The position numbers were made by a program, and so were the translations under genes. From Chaenocephalus aceratus (lineage: Eukaryota > Chordata > Actinopteri > Perciformes > Channichthyidae): a DNA stretch of 64,000 nt. This document shows positions 40,035-51,654 of this stretch, in pieces. The stretch spans positions 20,577,236 to 20,641,235 of the forward strand of contig CM043801.1 in assembly GCA_023974075.1 (NCBI GenBank). The letters are read 5' to 3'. The stretch's first letter is position 1. The number at the start of each line of letters is the position of its first letter. Below the pieces are notes generated by a model. It did no database searches and had not been told where the DNA came from. It saw only the letters and a list, made by a program, of their open reading frames with translations.

Positions 40035-41880
40035 CAGACACAACAGTCACAGTAACTATGCGCCACACATTTTTACTCGACAGACAACATGCATGAAAGG
40101 CTGAAGGAGGATTTGATTCTAATTTTTTTACTGACGATGCAAGGTCATCATCATCATTACTATCATCATTCTTTAGCAACAACACCAAAAGCATACATTT
40201 CGTCATTATGACATTTCCCATTGGCATCATTATTAGCTTCTGCCATGACTTCATCTCAGTTTGAAACCTATGGTGACACTGATGAATGCTGACGTGCATT
40301 ATAGCAGCACCTACAGAAGCCTAGTGACCTTATGCAGCTGCCCAGCAGGAATATGTCCGTATATCAGAGGCGATATTCAATGACAGAAGAAAGAGGATGC
40401 AGAGATATTTATTTTCGAATGGTCAGGCTTATACATTCAGTATTGAGGAAATGTTAATGTACCTGCAGAATTCCAACCTTAGGATAAACGACTTACCAGC
40501 TCAATTTGAGGTTTAGCTTTTATGTTGAAACCATGTATGCTTCGGGTATCAGCTCAATCGTAAATGCACTGGGGAGATGGTTGATTTTACAATGAAAGAC
40601 AAAATACATGTGAAATCACAATTTAACATTGTTTTGTCCCATGCATGCAAAGATATGTACAAATAAGTAATGTTATTATGTTGTCATCAGTAAAGCATTA
40701 ACTATAGTGCCAAAACGATTTAAAAAAAGGCTACTATAAAATAATTTGTTATAGGGATATAGGCTTATTAGCTTTCCTGCATAGAGAAGAATTTATGTCA
40801 CTTCCGTATGTCGGTAGGCTAAATTTGAAGCTAGATTTGGCAGGTTTTAGCTAAGTAAAGTGAGAGGACTGGAATCAGGGAAACAGTTAGCTTGGCTATG
40901 GTCAGATAGTATTTTTTGCTTGGAAAGAATTCTGTGAAATGTCCCGTAAGTGGCAGCCAAGAGCTGTTTAAATTCACAAAAAGCCAAGGAAAGGAGCTTC
41001 AATGATTCCTTTCATATCTCCTTTAGCATAGAGAACACTACTATCCTTTATTACAAAAAAGTAAACAATACCAACAGTACCTTGCAACAGCAGAATGGAC
41101 AGCAGAGGTACCATTATGCTGTACATGTAATTGGATACATTGAAACCATCCTGCTTAGGAGGTGGTTTGAAAATGAGTCTTAAATTGAGCAGCATTGAGT
41201 TTTTCACTGTAGGCTATATGTTTTAAATAAAGTTACTAAAGCTCAGTGTTGTATTAAGGTACAGTCAGTGTTTTGCTAGCTGTTTTTAGCTAGCTAATAA
41301 AAACAGCTAGTAAAGTCAAGCTAGTCCATGAACAGTTGGTGGAAGATTAAGGACCGTGCAGTGCAGTGGCTCTCTATCACAAATTGATGATTTGCTTCAT
41401 TAGCTACTTCTACGCTTTCCCAATCACCCCAAATCATGCAGGTCAAAAATACAACTTTACAAAATTCCAAAAAGATTTTGTTGCAGTAGTTCATCAAATT
41501 CCTGTTTCTATCAAAGTCTTGTGAAAATGTATACAATTTATAATTATTCGTTTTTTTCTAGTCAAAGCTTTTGTAATTGTCCTCACCTCATCTGTTGCAG
41601 GGTATACCTCCTGTTGTGATGTTTGCCCCGCCCACCTGTGTGATGTCACACCAATGATTTGGCCATTTGGATAATGTGTTTTCACAGCCAGAACTTAGCA
41701 AAACAATACAAATAAGTGTATTTTGAGTAATATAAGTGCAATCTTAGAACAAGCCCTCAAAAACAGTAAAATTGTAATTGGACTAACTAATACATTTAAT
41801 TAAGCAAATGTAACACACCAGCTATGCACCCATCAAAAATTGGATCCTGAAAATTGTCACATTTCAGAAACCGTCCAAAA
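40035..41880. other. Intergenic, no gene seen
   Basis: AT-rich. Contains one perfect 13-bp inverted repeat (41276-41310) and no coding sequence. Confidence 0.5.
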
Positions 41881-41914
41881 AAACTTATTTAATGACATAT
41901 CATCACATGCCTCA

Positions 41915-42140
41915 TTACATGTTCAATCCCTCAGTCGTTCTTCAGTACTGAAACCTGCAGCCAGTAAATATAAAGCAGCATGTCTGATCATGTCTGATGG
42001 TGGCCTCATGCGCCTCGAACGTCAGGTCTAATTGTGGATGGGAATTAGTGCCGGGTCTCACTGTGCAGAAAATAACTCTTCCATATCAGGAGGTGATGAA
42101 GCATTGGGTAATAAAGAGGACAGGGACCCCGCTGAGCAGA
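41915..42140 (+). repeat. Copy A (part 1) of the C1q upstream block
   Basis: It shares CAGTACTGAAAC, GCCGGGTCTCACTGTG, CATATCAGGAGGTGATGAA and GGACAGGGA in the same order with 53725-53890, which lies just upstream of the C1q-domain gene. About 900 bp of unrelated sequence separates it from part 2. Confidence 0.75.
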
Positions 42141-43059
42141 GTTAAACTTTAATCTTTACTTCAAGTGGTTTATAAATGACACCAATTAGAGGAAATTGAC
42201 AAACAGCTGGGCTTTGTGCTTGAACTCAAATCACATCAAGATCCCCAAAAAAGTTGCAGTTCATTCAACAGAATCAACATGATAAGCTGAAATTATGCAA
42301 AATATAAGTCAATATTAGTGCATGCTGTAAATCTCTTACATTATCTGTTATCTATATCAGATAATGCAGCGTGGCCTTAATGTATGGTATTTATGCACTG
42401 AATGTATTTGAAATCTGAAAAAGTGCATGCACCATTCTTCAGAACAAAATATCCTACCTGTACACCATGCTGGCTCTAGGTTGTGCAGATGCCTGAAAAT
42501 AATGGCTGTGTACATAAAGCTCCTCCAAACCCTGCTGCTCTCGAGGTCTGCTGGCGTCAAAGCTTCCTGGAAGGCAGCTGGTGGGGCTTGAGGGGTGAAC
42601 CCTGGCTCCGGCCCCCTGCCTCTGCTGGATGGAACAGGGGAAGCGATCCAGCCTCGGCCCCCCTCTCTGCCTGGGCACGGGGATCTCACTGCACGCTGCC
42701 TTGAGATACATGTTTGGATCGACCTTGTCTCCCACAGGCTGATGACACACTTTCTTTAGTTAGCTAATCCTTTTCAATATATTTAGTCTTGCTGTGGAGA
42801 GAGTGTGGCCTAAAAACATCTCCATGTAAGTACAATGCAATGCTAGTCATGTGGAATGATATCAGTATTAGTTTGCTACAGAGCTTTAATGACCTGGACC
42901 AAGAGAGATACAGTATACCTAACTTTGAATAAATGCATGGACAGAAAAAGACAACAAAATAAAATGCTCACATTTAACACACAAACTATAACAGAGGAAA
43001 GTAAAGAAAGGAGATCAGAGACATCTGCGTGCCATACGTCAACTTTATTCTTAGATGAT

Positions 43060-43200
43060 TGACAAAATAAAGACAAAGGCAGCTTTTGTTTCTGTTCCTG
43101 GCGGCTCCAGCCAGAGAAACCTGTTCGTCTGTGAGGCAAGCCAAACAAAGCAAGAGGGGTATTTAGGTCAACGTGTACATTTCAGACATATTTTCTTGAT
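43060..43200 (+). repeat. Copy A (part 2) of the C1q upstream block
   Basis: Long near-identical runs with 53894-54010, for example TTTGTTTCTGTTCCTGG, GGCTCCAGCCAGAGAAACCT and CAAACAAAGCAAGAGGGGTA. No C1q exon follows it. Confidence 0.85.
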
Positions 43201-43384
43201 ATATCTGCTATGTTTGGCCAACAGCCAATTACAGTTGCAGCTGAGATCAATGTCTAGTCCAGCAAGTTAGTAGGTGCATGATGGCAAAAACAGAAATGCA
43301 GCAACACCAGGATCCTTTGTTTTGAGGAAACGGAACATATGAAACCTGATGTGTAGCACTCACACATTGAGCCAGGTAACGAGT

Positions 43385-43560
43385 AACAATAAGATAAGAT
43401 AAGATGGACCTTTAATAAGCCCCGTTGGAAGTTCAGTATAGTTTAAACAGCAACAGGGTAAGATTGAAAAACAGGACAGCACAGAATCACACAAGATTAA
43501 TAAAATGAAAGATAAAATAAAAATGATATACAGGTAAGAAACTTTTTAAATAAGAAATGA
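43385..43560 (-). repeat. 3' end of a non-LTR or SINE-type repeat
   Basis: Read on the minus strand it ends with CTTCCAACGGGGCTTATTAAAG and a TCTTATCTTATC tail, a very common fish retroposon terminus. The 5' part is not identified. Confidence 0.45.
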
Positions 43561-43628
43561 ATTACATGAACATAATTCACTGAGAGGATGGCCACAACAA
43601 TGGCTATTTTGTTGGTAGCTGTACATGT

Positions 43629-43942
43629 CCCCCAGGGGTATAGTTACATTTACTCAAGTACTGTACCTTTTTTTGTTAAAATTTTGAGGGATTTGTACTT
43701 TAGTATTTCCATTTGATGCCACTTTGTACTTCTACTCCACTACAATTCAGAGGTAAATATTTTACTTTTACATAAAGGTAGAACCTTTAGTTACTTTGCT
43801 GATATGGAATAATGATACAAAATATGATCACCACTTAAATACGATTTAGGTTGCACCTGGATTAAACTCACATGCTACCCAGCAAATAAATAAAATAAAG
43901 TCATTACAATTATCCATCTTTACCATCTTGATAAACACATAA
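43629..43942. mobile_element. hAT-type MITE fragment (ACTCCACTACA family)
   Basis: It contains TTACATTTACTCAAGTACTG, then CTTCTACTCCACTACAATTC, the signature of a very abundant fish non-autonomous family also seen at 58302-58791. Its inner part abuts the broken end of the Sushi-like element at about 43942. Confidence 0.7.
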
Positions 43943-43998
43943 GGTTGTGCGTTTCACTCCAGGATGACAGGTGAGCATAGACGTGTGAGCCCAGTGTA

Positions 43999-46053
43999 TT
44001 ACCTGTGATCGAACGGAAACAGGGACAAACAACCTATTTCGTGGGCAACCCCTACTGTAGGTGCCGGGGTCTCACCATTTGCCTGCTTCACCACTGATTC
44101 TATTGGCCATGAAACTGCTCCAACCACACGGTTAGGTGGAAGGATGCTCTCGGGCTCTTTGGCAACAGGTTCAGGATCGTACAAACGTGACAATACATCA
44201 GGTTTAACATTCTGTGTGCCTGGTCTGTATGACAATACAAAATGAAACCGATTAAAAAACAATGACCATCTAGCCTGGCGTGAGTTCAGTCTTTTGGAGT
44301 TCTTAATGTATTCCAGGTTTTTATGGTCAGTCCAAACTAGAAATGGTTGCTCAGCCCCCTCCAACCAATGACGCCATTCCTCCAAAGCTGTTTTAACTGC
44401 TAAAAGCTCCTTATTCCCCACATCATAGTTCCTTTCTGCAGTTGTCAACTTACGTGAAAGGAACGCACATGGGTGTAGCTTGTTTTCCTGGACAGATCTT
44501 TGGGACAGCACCGCCCCAATGCCATCGTTGGAGGCATCCACCTCCACGATAAATTGTCTCCGTGGGTCGGCCACTGTGAGGATTGGAGCAGTCATGAACA
44601 GTTTCTTGAGCTTCTGGAAAGCTTCATCCGCCTGTATATTCCACTTGAACATGACATGGGGAGAGGTTAAAGCATGTAAAGGTGCTGCAATGCCACTAAA
44701 GTTTCTGTAGAAGTTTGCAAAGCCTAAAAATTGTTGCACCTTTTTCCTGTTGGTGGGAGGTGGCCAATTGGCCACTGCACTGACCTTCTCTGGATCCATC
44801 TGGATTTGATTGGCCGAGATGATGTACCCCAGGAAGGAGACGGTCTTGACGTGAAACTCACACTTTTCAGCCTTGCAGTATAGTTGATTCTCCATCAGGC
44901 TTTGCAGTACCTGGCGGACATGATGGGTGTGGGTCTCCTCATCGGGTGAGAAGATCAAGATGTCATCGAGATAAACGAATACAAACTTGTTGAGATAATC
45001 CCTCAGCACATCGTTGACAAATGACTGAAAAACTGCCGGAGCATTGCATAATCCAAATGGCATGACTAGGTACTCGTAGTGACCACTGGGAGTGTTAAAA
45101 CCGGTCTTCCACTCATCCCCCTCTCGTATCCTAATGAGATGGTAAGCGTTTCTCAAGTCCAGTTTGGTGAATAGTTTTGCATCCTGCAAAAGTTCAAAGG
45201 CTGAAGACATGAGAGGGAGTGGGTATCTATTTTTAACTGTTATTTCATTAAGTGGACTATAGTCAATGCATGGACGGAGGGTACCATCTTTCTTATCGAC
45301 GAAGAAAAACCCAGCGGCCGCTGGGGAGGAGGATGGTCTGATGAGTCCAGTTTTTAGAGAGGAGTCAATATAGGACTTCATAGCCTCCCTTTCCGGTGCA
45401 GAGAGAGAGTAAAGTCTCCTTTTAGGGATCTGAGAACCAGCCAACAGGTTAATGGGACAGTCATAAGGTCGGTGGGGAGGTAGGGACATGGCCCTAGTTT
45501 TGTTAAATGCTTCCTTTAAGTCCTGGTAACACAAGAGCACTTTAGTCAGGTCGGGATAATCCGAAATGGAGTCAGGCTTATGAGTGTGTTTGTCTTGTTC
45601 CTTTTCAGGTTCTGTGGAGAACCTAGGAAGGTCTGAACAGGTCAGCCTACAGCCTGGGCCCCATTCCTTAACCCTCCCTGATCGCCAGTCAATGATCGGA
45701 TTATGTTTGATCAGCCATGGATAACCCAAAATCAAGGGGTGTAGTGCAAAGTCAAATAACTGGAATTTCATTTCCTCTATGTGTGTATTGTCAATGGTTA
45801 TTTGGACAGGTTCAGATACATGGGTTATTTTAAATAATAACTTGCCATCTAAGGCACTGGCAGTAACAGGGGAAGTCAACGGAACAGTCTTGATGCATAG
45901 TCTCTTTGCCAAACTCCAGTCCATCAGACTTTCGTCGGCACCTGAATCGACTAATGTCCCCACAGTAATGTCTTGGTCACGCACTTGAATATTTACCATG
46001 GTCAATGAACGTGGAGGGAAATCAGTTGCAGAGAATTGGCTCACCAGCTGCAT
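43999..46053 (-). pseudogene. pol of the Sushi-like element (protease, RT, RNase H)
   Basis: A long open frame of about 684 codons. Protease active site [12 protein letters not shown]; reverse transcriptase with [32 protein letters not shown] and active site YLDDILIFS; RNase H with [16 protein letters not shown] and [10 protein letters not shown]. The frame closes at 43999, just before the integrase finger, which resumes in another frame. Unusually well preserved for a truncated copy. Confidence 0.92.
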
Positions 46054-46092
46054 GGGTTCCTCCGGTGCAGCCGAGGGCGCTGGTTCCTTGGG

Positions 46093-46977
46093 CTAGGCTG
46101 AGGAAGGTGGACTGGAGCTCCATGGGTGTCGAAAGGCAGGTGAGTGCCCCATGTGGCTCGGAGGTCGTGCACTGGTTCTGATTCTCTCCTTCTGCCTTTC
46201 ATGAAGCCTGTTATCAATGCGAATTGACATGGCAATGATGGAATCAAGATCTGTGGGTAGTTCATGGGGTGCCAACTGGTCCTTTATAGAGTCTTGTAGA
46301 CCATTCATGAAGGCATCAATTAAAGCAGGGGTGTTCCACCCACTGTCTGCTGCTAGAGTACGAAAATCTATTGCATAGTCTGTCACTCTCTGTTGTCCCT
46401 GTTTGATCTGCATAATGACTCGTGAGGCTTCTCTGGAAGGTGATGAGTGATCAAACACACGGCTTAGGGTCTGGGTAAACGTGTTCAGTGACTGACATAT
46501 GGGCGAGTTTCTTGACCACTCGGCTGTAGCCCAAGCAACGGCTCTACCAGACATGTGGGACAACATAAAAGCTACTTTAGCTTGGTCCGAAACAAAGGCA
46601 GCAGGGTTATGAGCAAAATGTAGTTCACACTGTACCAGAAAGGGTCGACAGTTACCAGAGTCCCCGGAAAACCTCTCCGGAGGAGCCAGGCGAAGCGTCG
46701 ATCCAGGTGGGGTGGTGTGATCCGAAGCAACAGACGGTGGACCTGGCATTGCTGGAATAGGTGCAGAGGAACCGGCTTTGAGGGGTGAGAGAACTTGCTG
46801 CATTTGAAGTGCCAGGTGATTTACTTGGTTGGTTACAGCTGATTGGAATTCATCCTGACGATCCGTGAGACCAATCATTCCTTGGTTGATGGAAGACAGC
46901 TGTTCAGCATGGAGGGTTAGCTTAGCATCCTGCGCTAACACATCGGCCTTGAAGGAACCGGAGTCGACTGAGTCCAT
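46093..46977 (-). pseudogene. gag of the Sushi-like element
   Basis: Starts at ATG 46977 (MDSVDSGSFKADVL), 19 bases inside the LTR edge. The open frame extends upstream into the LTR, but homology starts here. An N-terminal coiled-coil-like part is followed by a capsid region (LRLAPPERFSGDSGNCRPF, FMNGLQDSIKDQLA). It ends at a stop at 46093 before any CCHC knuckle, which this family normally has between gag and protease. Confidence 0.85.
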
Positions 46978-46995
46978 TTTTTGGCCAGTTCGTTC

Positions 46996-48289
46996 TGTTA
47001 GGAACCTTACAGACACTTGGACTCAAACGCACGACTCAAAAGAAAGTTTGTTCAAAAATAGTCTTTACTTTGGAAAAGTATAAAGTTCAAACAAAACATC
47101 ACTCCTAAGAGGCAAAACATAGCAAAGCAAATTACAAACTAAATAAACTTCACTATGGTCGCAAAATACAATAATCTCTGGGCGAGACAAGCTGGCTCTC
47201 TAAATGGCACAAGGCACAAGACGAACTGGCACAGGACCAGAGATGGGGTCGTTACTAAAAAAAAGTAATATATTACATATTACATATTACTTTAAAAAAA
47301 AAGTAATATATTACACTACTTCGTTACTCTCTACATAAAGTAATTTGTTACTTTACTCGTTACTTTACTCGCAGGGCCTACAGGCATATCACGCAGACTG
47401 CTAAAGTTTCAAATGTTCTCTTTAGTTCAGTTTCCATTGTCGCATAAGACTGATCCAGATAGCTCCTGAATGTTTTCATATCTGACCGTGGCTGTCCTCT
47501 GTCTCCTGCTATCTGTATATTTTGCATAGTCTATCTCTGCTCACGCTGTTGCGTCAGCGTGTTCTCCTGCGTGTTGGCCATGTGTTGCACTGGAGCCAGA
47601 CTGGAGCACACCGCAAAGACTTCAGCCGAGCACGTACGAACTGCGCATGCGTAAGTGGCAATAACTCTCCTTACCAGCAGGCGGCGGTAGTGTGTATTCG
47701 TCATTCAAAACAGGCAACAACCGGAAAACAGAGAAGAAGAACAGACTACGTGTGTGATATAAATAAACAACAGCTATGTGCGTTAGCTTCACCTTAGCAT
47801 GTGTTCTTTGCAGGTGTTTGTTGAGGTTTGATTATGACTGATTTTAGAAAGTAACGAAGTAACGCGTGTCGGGGCAATGTTAGTAACTGTAGTGTGATTA
47901 CTGAATTATAAATGTAGCGCGTTACACTACTCCGTTACCGACAAAGTAATATTGTTACTTTGTAACGCGTTACACCCAACTCTGCACAGGACAAAGGGAG
48001 ACAGGACTATTTATACATGAGGTAAGGGGGAACAGGTGGAAACAATCAGGGGCGGGGCAGACACTGACGATGGCGGGAAAACACACAAAGGGAGGAAGTA
48101 AAGGGACCTGAAATGAGACCAGAGGTAAGTACAAAATAAAACAGGAAGTGCAATGACAGGACTAGACAGGTGAACAAAAAGACTTGACTAAACATAAATC
48201 TAACCTGGGCTATGAACTAAACGTGAAACAATAACATGAACCTGATTAACATGACATGAACAATTTAGCAGACATGACGGGATGTTACA
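46996..48289 (-). repeat. 5' LTR of the Sushi-like element (split)
   Basis: About 540 bp of LTR once the nested MITE and its duplication are removed. Starts TGTAACATCCCG at 48289 and ends GGTTCCTAACA at 46996. Confidence 0.75.
47238..47984. mobile_element. hAT-type MITE (747 bp)
   Basis: Ends CAGAGATGGGGTCGTTAC and TGTAACGCGTTACACCCAACTCTG (inverted: CAGAGTTGGGTGTAACGCG), with an exact 8-bp duplication CACAGGAC (47230-47237, 47985-47992). Subterminal AAGTAAT/ATTACTT repeats fill both ends. No transposase. Confidence 0.9.
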
Positions 48290-48737
48290 CTCCTTCAGTC
48301 GTGATGATCAGGTCTTCTATCTGCGGGGCTGGTTCTCCTGATATAGAGGGCTGGCTACCATCATTCTTAGTAAATACAGATTTAAATTGTTTGTTGATGA
48401 GTTCAGCCTAGTCTTTGCTGCTACTGTAGAGGTCTTCACCCTCTCTAATAGGGGAGACTCCAATGTTGTCCGCTCCACATTCTTTGACATATTTCCAGAA
48501 TAGTCTGGTATTGTTTTCAGCAAGACTCTGGGTGAGTGTGTTTTCGATATAGTCCCAGTGTGCACCGCAAAGGTTATTTTGAACATGTTTCTTTTGTTTG
48601 CGGAAGTTTTCCCAATCACAAGTTTTGCCTGATCGCTTGGCTTTGTTGTATAACTTATTTTTATTTTTTATTTGGCGTTTCATGCAGTGAGTGAGCCATG
48701 ATGGATGAATAAAGTGCAAGTTTGGTATTTTGAGCAA
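48290..48737 (-). mobile_element. LINE ORF2 fragment interrupted by the Sushi-like LTR
   Basis: The minus-strand frames carry a LINE ORF2 segment from between endonuclease and reverse transcriptase: KLYNKAKRSGKTCDWENF, AHWDYIENTL, LFWKYVKECGADNIGVSP. A stop at about 48408 breaks it, and it continues in the same direction to the LTR edge at 48289, where it is cut off. Confidence 0.75.
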
Positions 48738-49660
48738 AACACATCATAGACATGTTTTTATATATTTGTATCTGAGACCCATAATATAGAAATATCATAA
48801 TAGGAGACCTTTAATGTAATTTGAGCATGAACATGTATGTACCTTTTGTTATCTTCTACTTGCAAGCAATAAAAAGCACCCTTGCTCAGTTCAACACACT
48901 CAGGTTGCTGCAAGCTTCTTTTGGCTGATGACCGGTAGCTTTTTGTGGCTAATGTTAGCTCATTGTAGATAGATATTGCTGTGTAACTGACAATAGTTGA
49001 TCAGTTGAGGGACTACTTAATTTAAGCAAATTGCTGAAGATTTTTTTTTTAACTCTGACCTTTTTGAAGGACAACATCAACCTTATTCAAGAGTCAAGAT
49101 TCAAAGGCTTTACTGTCATACGCATAGTAGCTACAGTATAGTTATGGTAATTAAAAAGGTAAATCCAGAACTCCTCCAACAATGCAACATATAGGACATA
49201 AAACAATAAGACAAATCCAAAAATAAAAAATGCAATAAACACTGAATAGATTACAATTAAAAAGTGCAGATTATGATGCAGACCAATGTTCAAGTACTCA
49301 TATGAAGTAAACTATATACATGCCAGACAAATAAATAAATACAATAAGCTAAATAATGCAGAGAAGGTTGACAGGAGTCTATAAACATGTAAAAACAATA
49401 AGATATACAAGAACCGAAAGTAAAATGTGTTGAACTGATCTCTTATTGATAGATAATGGCGTGCATTGCTTTCACTTGCCAATGTTTTAATGTAACTAGT
49501 GCTGTGATTTCTCTTTTGCGCTTCACTTACATTTATACTTCTATTATAATGCTGACATATTTACAATATCTTTGCAGACCATTTGCTAAGACCATGTTTT
49601 TGCTGTAATTTTAAACTGCATTACAGTATTTATTTTTGTTTAATTATGTTATTTAGCTCA
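48738..49660. other. Intergenic with a retroposon 3' tail
   Basis: At 49083-49340 the minus strand ends in AGTAAAGCCTTTGAATCTTG and a CTTGA-type tail, like the 3' ends of common fish retroposons. Otherwise nothing recognised. Confidence 0.4.
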
Positions 49661-49734
49661 GTTTGTCTGCCTTGTTTAAGTGTGAGGGAGAAGTAGAGGT
49701 CGTTTGTAATGATCCCAACATGTGGACTTCTCTT

Positions 49735-50135
49735 CTCGTCACTTGTATCTGTCTGCCCTCTTGTGAACAGAGAGGATACAGCAGCCTCTTCAAAAGTTGT
49801 ACATTCTCACACAGTAAAACCCAGAATAATCCTAGTGGGTCACATTTGTACATTTTGTACTTTTCTTATTCAGAAAAGAAACACAAATCCTTGGAGAAGC
49901 AATTACGAATATGGAAGTGGATGCATGCCCAGACTCACACAACAAACACACCACAAGAGGAACACACTTCACATTCATTCACAGGCCTGCATGTGCATGT
50001 ATGCTACAAATGGAGATAAGATGGTGGTTGAGTGTGGAGGAGCTGAGAGCACCTCTGTGTGAATGCAGTATCCTCCCACTCAGTGTGAGAGGCAGAGCAT
50101 TTAGTCTATCTCAGTCCCTATATGTTCCATGAGAG
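49735..50135 (+). repeat. C1q intron-1 block, copy 1
   Basis: It shares CAGAGAGGATACAGCA, GCTGAGAGCACCTCTGTGTG, GTGAGAGGCAGAGCATTTAG and TCTATCTCAGTCCCT in order with 50515-50880 and 55434-55790. The most diverged of the three. Confidence 0.7.
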
Positions 50136-50448
50136 AAGGCAACAAGGCTAAAATGGTATTGTCATCACATGCAAATGGCTTCTCTTTCCCTTAAATATTG
50201 ACATTGTTACTGTTTGACCCTTGTTCTACAGTCAAATCTGTTTTATTGTGCAGTCTTTTCTCCCTTGTGTTCTGAAATGTTGCTTGTTATTCTGCTTCTC
50301 TCAACCTTTCTTGAAACTATGTTTAGGTTAGAAAAACAGAAAATAAAGTTCTTCAAAAGATTTCTTATCCATGTTGATTTGTTAGGGATGAGCAAGGAAA
50401 AATTATTTGTTGGCACAGACAAAAATGTAAGTTTAGGCCTTAGAGGCT

Positions 50449-50885
50449 TTTAAAGAATCCTACAATTATTTATTAAATGCTTCTCGAAATGGACAGGACT
50501 GTAAACACTTTATTTTCCTCAGTTGTACTTGCCTGCCCTCTTAAGGACAGAGAGGATACAGCATCCGTATCCAAGGAAACATCAGCATGAAAGGATTGAG
50601 CAGCGCAAAGTCTTATTAAGCTATTTATACATTATCATTCACATTTTTGCACAGTAGCTGGTATCGAAAAAGATGGAGGTGAATGCACACATTATGAATT
50701 CATCAGTGTATGCTGGACATGGAGATAATACAGTGGATACATGTGGGGGGGCTGAGAGCACCTCTGTGTGTCTGCTGTGTCCTCCCACACAGAGTACAGT
50801 GTGAGAGGCAGAGCATTTAGTCTATTTCAGTCTCTGGATATGTGAGGACTTTTCTTCACTGTTTCCTCCAACACCATAGTGACTC
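50449..50885 (+). repeat. C1q intron-1 block, copy 2
   Basis: Near-collinear with 55359-55806: TTTATTTTCCTCAGTTGTAC, GAGGATACAGCAT, TGCTGTGTCCTCCCACACAG and CTTTTCTTCACT, ending with ACACCATAG at the same relative place as the real exon-2 acceptor. The sequence after it is not exon-like. Confidence 0.82.
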
Positions 50886-51650
50886 ATCTTCAGTCCTGCA
50901 GGCAGTGAAGAAACGAAGATAGGAAAAGCCACCCCTCAAAGTGGAAGGCACTGTGCTCAACCACATGCAAAGGCCTTCACTTTCCCTCACAGATAAGCAT
51001 CTGCCACTAGTATTATTAACTAGTATTGTTATCTTTGATTTTTATTGATTTATATCTTGTTTTTCTGTTCTGTCTTGTCTTAGGGCTACTAAAGTGCCAC
51101 CATTAAAGCTAAAAAGATATGTGTTATATAAGTGCCTAAGTTCAGAGAGCAATATTTCAGAAACATGCGGCATAATTAGAATGCGTTTCTTCTGTTCCAT
51201 TACAGCACAAGAAGACAGGCTTTAGCTTTCTGCAAAATGCAAGGGTACTGATAAAGATTGCTAGAAGTAATTTAAAAATAACTCAAGATAACCCTCAAGA
51301 TAAACGGGTGGCATTTTGAGCTTCTTTAGGCAATGTTGTAAAAATCTTAAGACCGAGAACTTCTTCTTAAATAAGGCACTTCCAAACCTGCAAAATGTAC
51401 TATATTCTGTATAATAATATGTATTCTTTGATGAAGGGGTTTGTAAAGTTTAGAGGACATTGAAAATGACGAATGGGGCTGTGACTGAGGGAGCATGAAA
51501 ATATGAGGCATCCTCCACTCTGTGGGTTTCTCTGTTACCTGATTGGTCAGATAGCTTAGGATGAATCACTGTCATTTTTACAATGAATATGCGTTTGTTT
51601 GCCTTTCTAACATTTTATTAATAAAGCTCCAATCTGAGAAATCTTATATT
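50886..51650. other. Intergenic, no gene seen
   Basis: No coding sequence or clear repeat recognised. Confidence 0.5.
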
Positions 51651-51654
51651 TATT

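Larger units (their letters stand above)
43943..48289 (-). mobile_element. Sushi-like Ty3/gypsy retrotransposon, truncated
   Basis: On the minus strand: LTR (48289-46996, containing a hAT MITE), gag (46977-46093), pol (46053-43999), then the start of the integrase finger ([11 protein letters not shown] at about 43950-43985), where it stops at a hAT fragment. The integrase core and the 3' LTR are missing. The LTR begins TGTAACATCC and ends CCTAACA. Protein similarity is to the Sushi-ichi group from which mammalian PEG10 and RTL genes derive. Confidence 0.85.

Noticed and set aside
42357..42750. Overlapping GC-rich ORFs on both strands
   Set aside because: No domain, no homology recognised, and they lie in the segment that splits the duplicated C1q upstream block.
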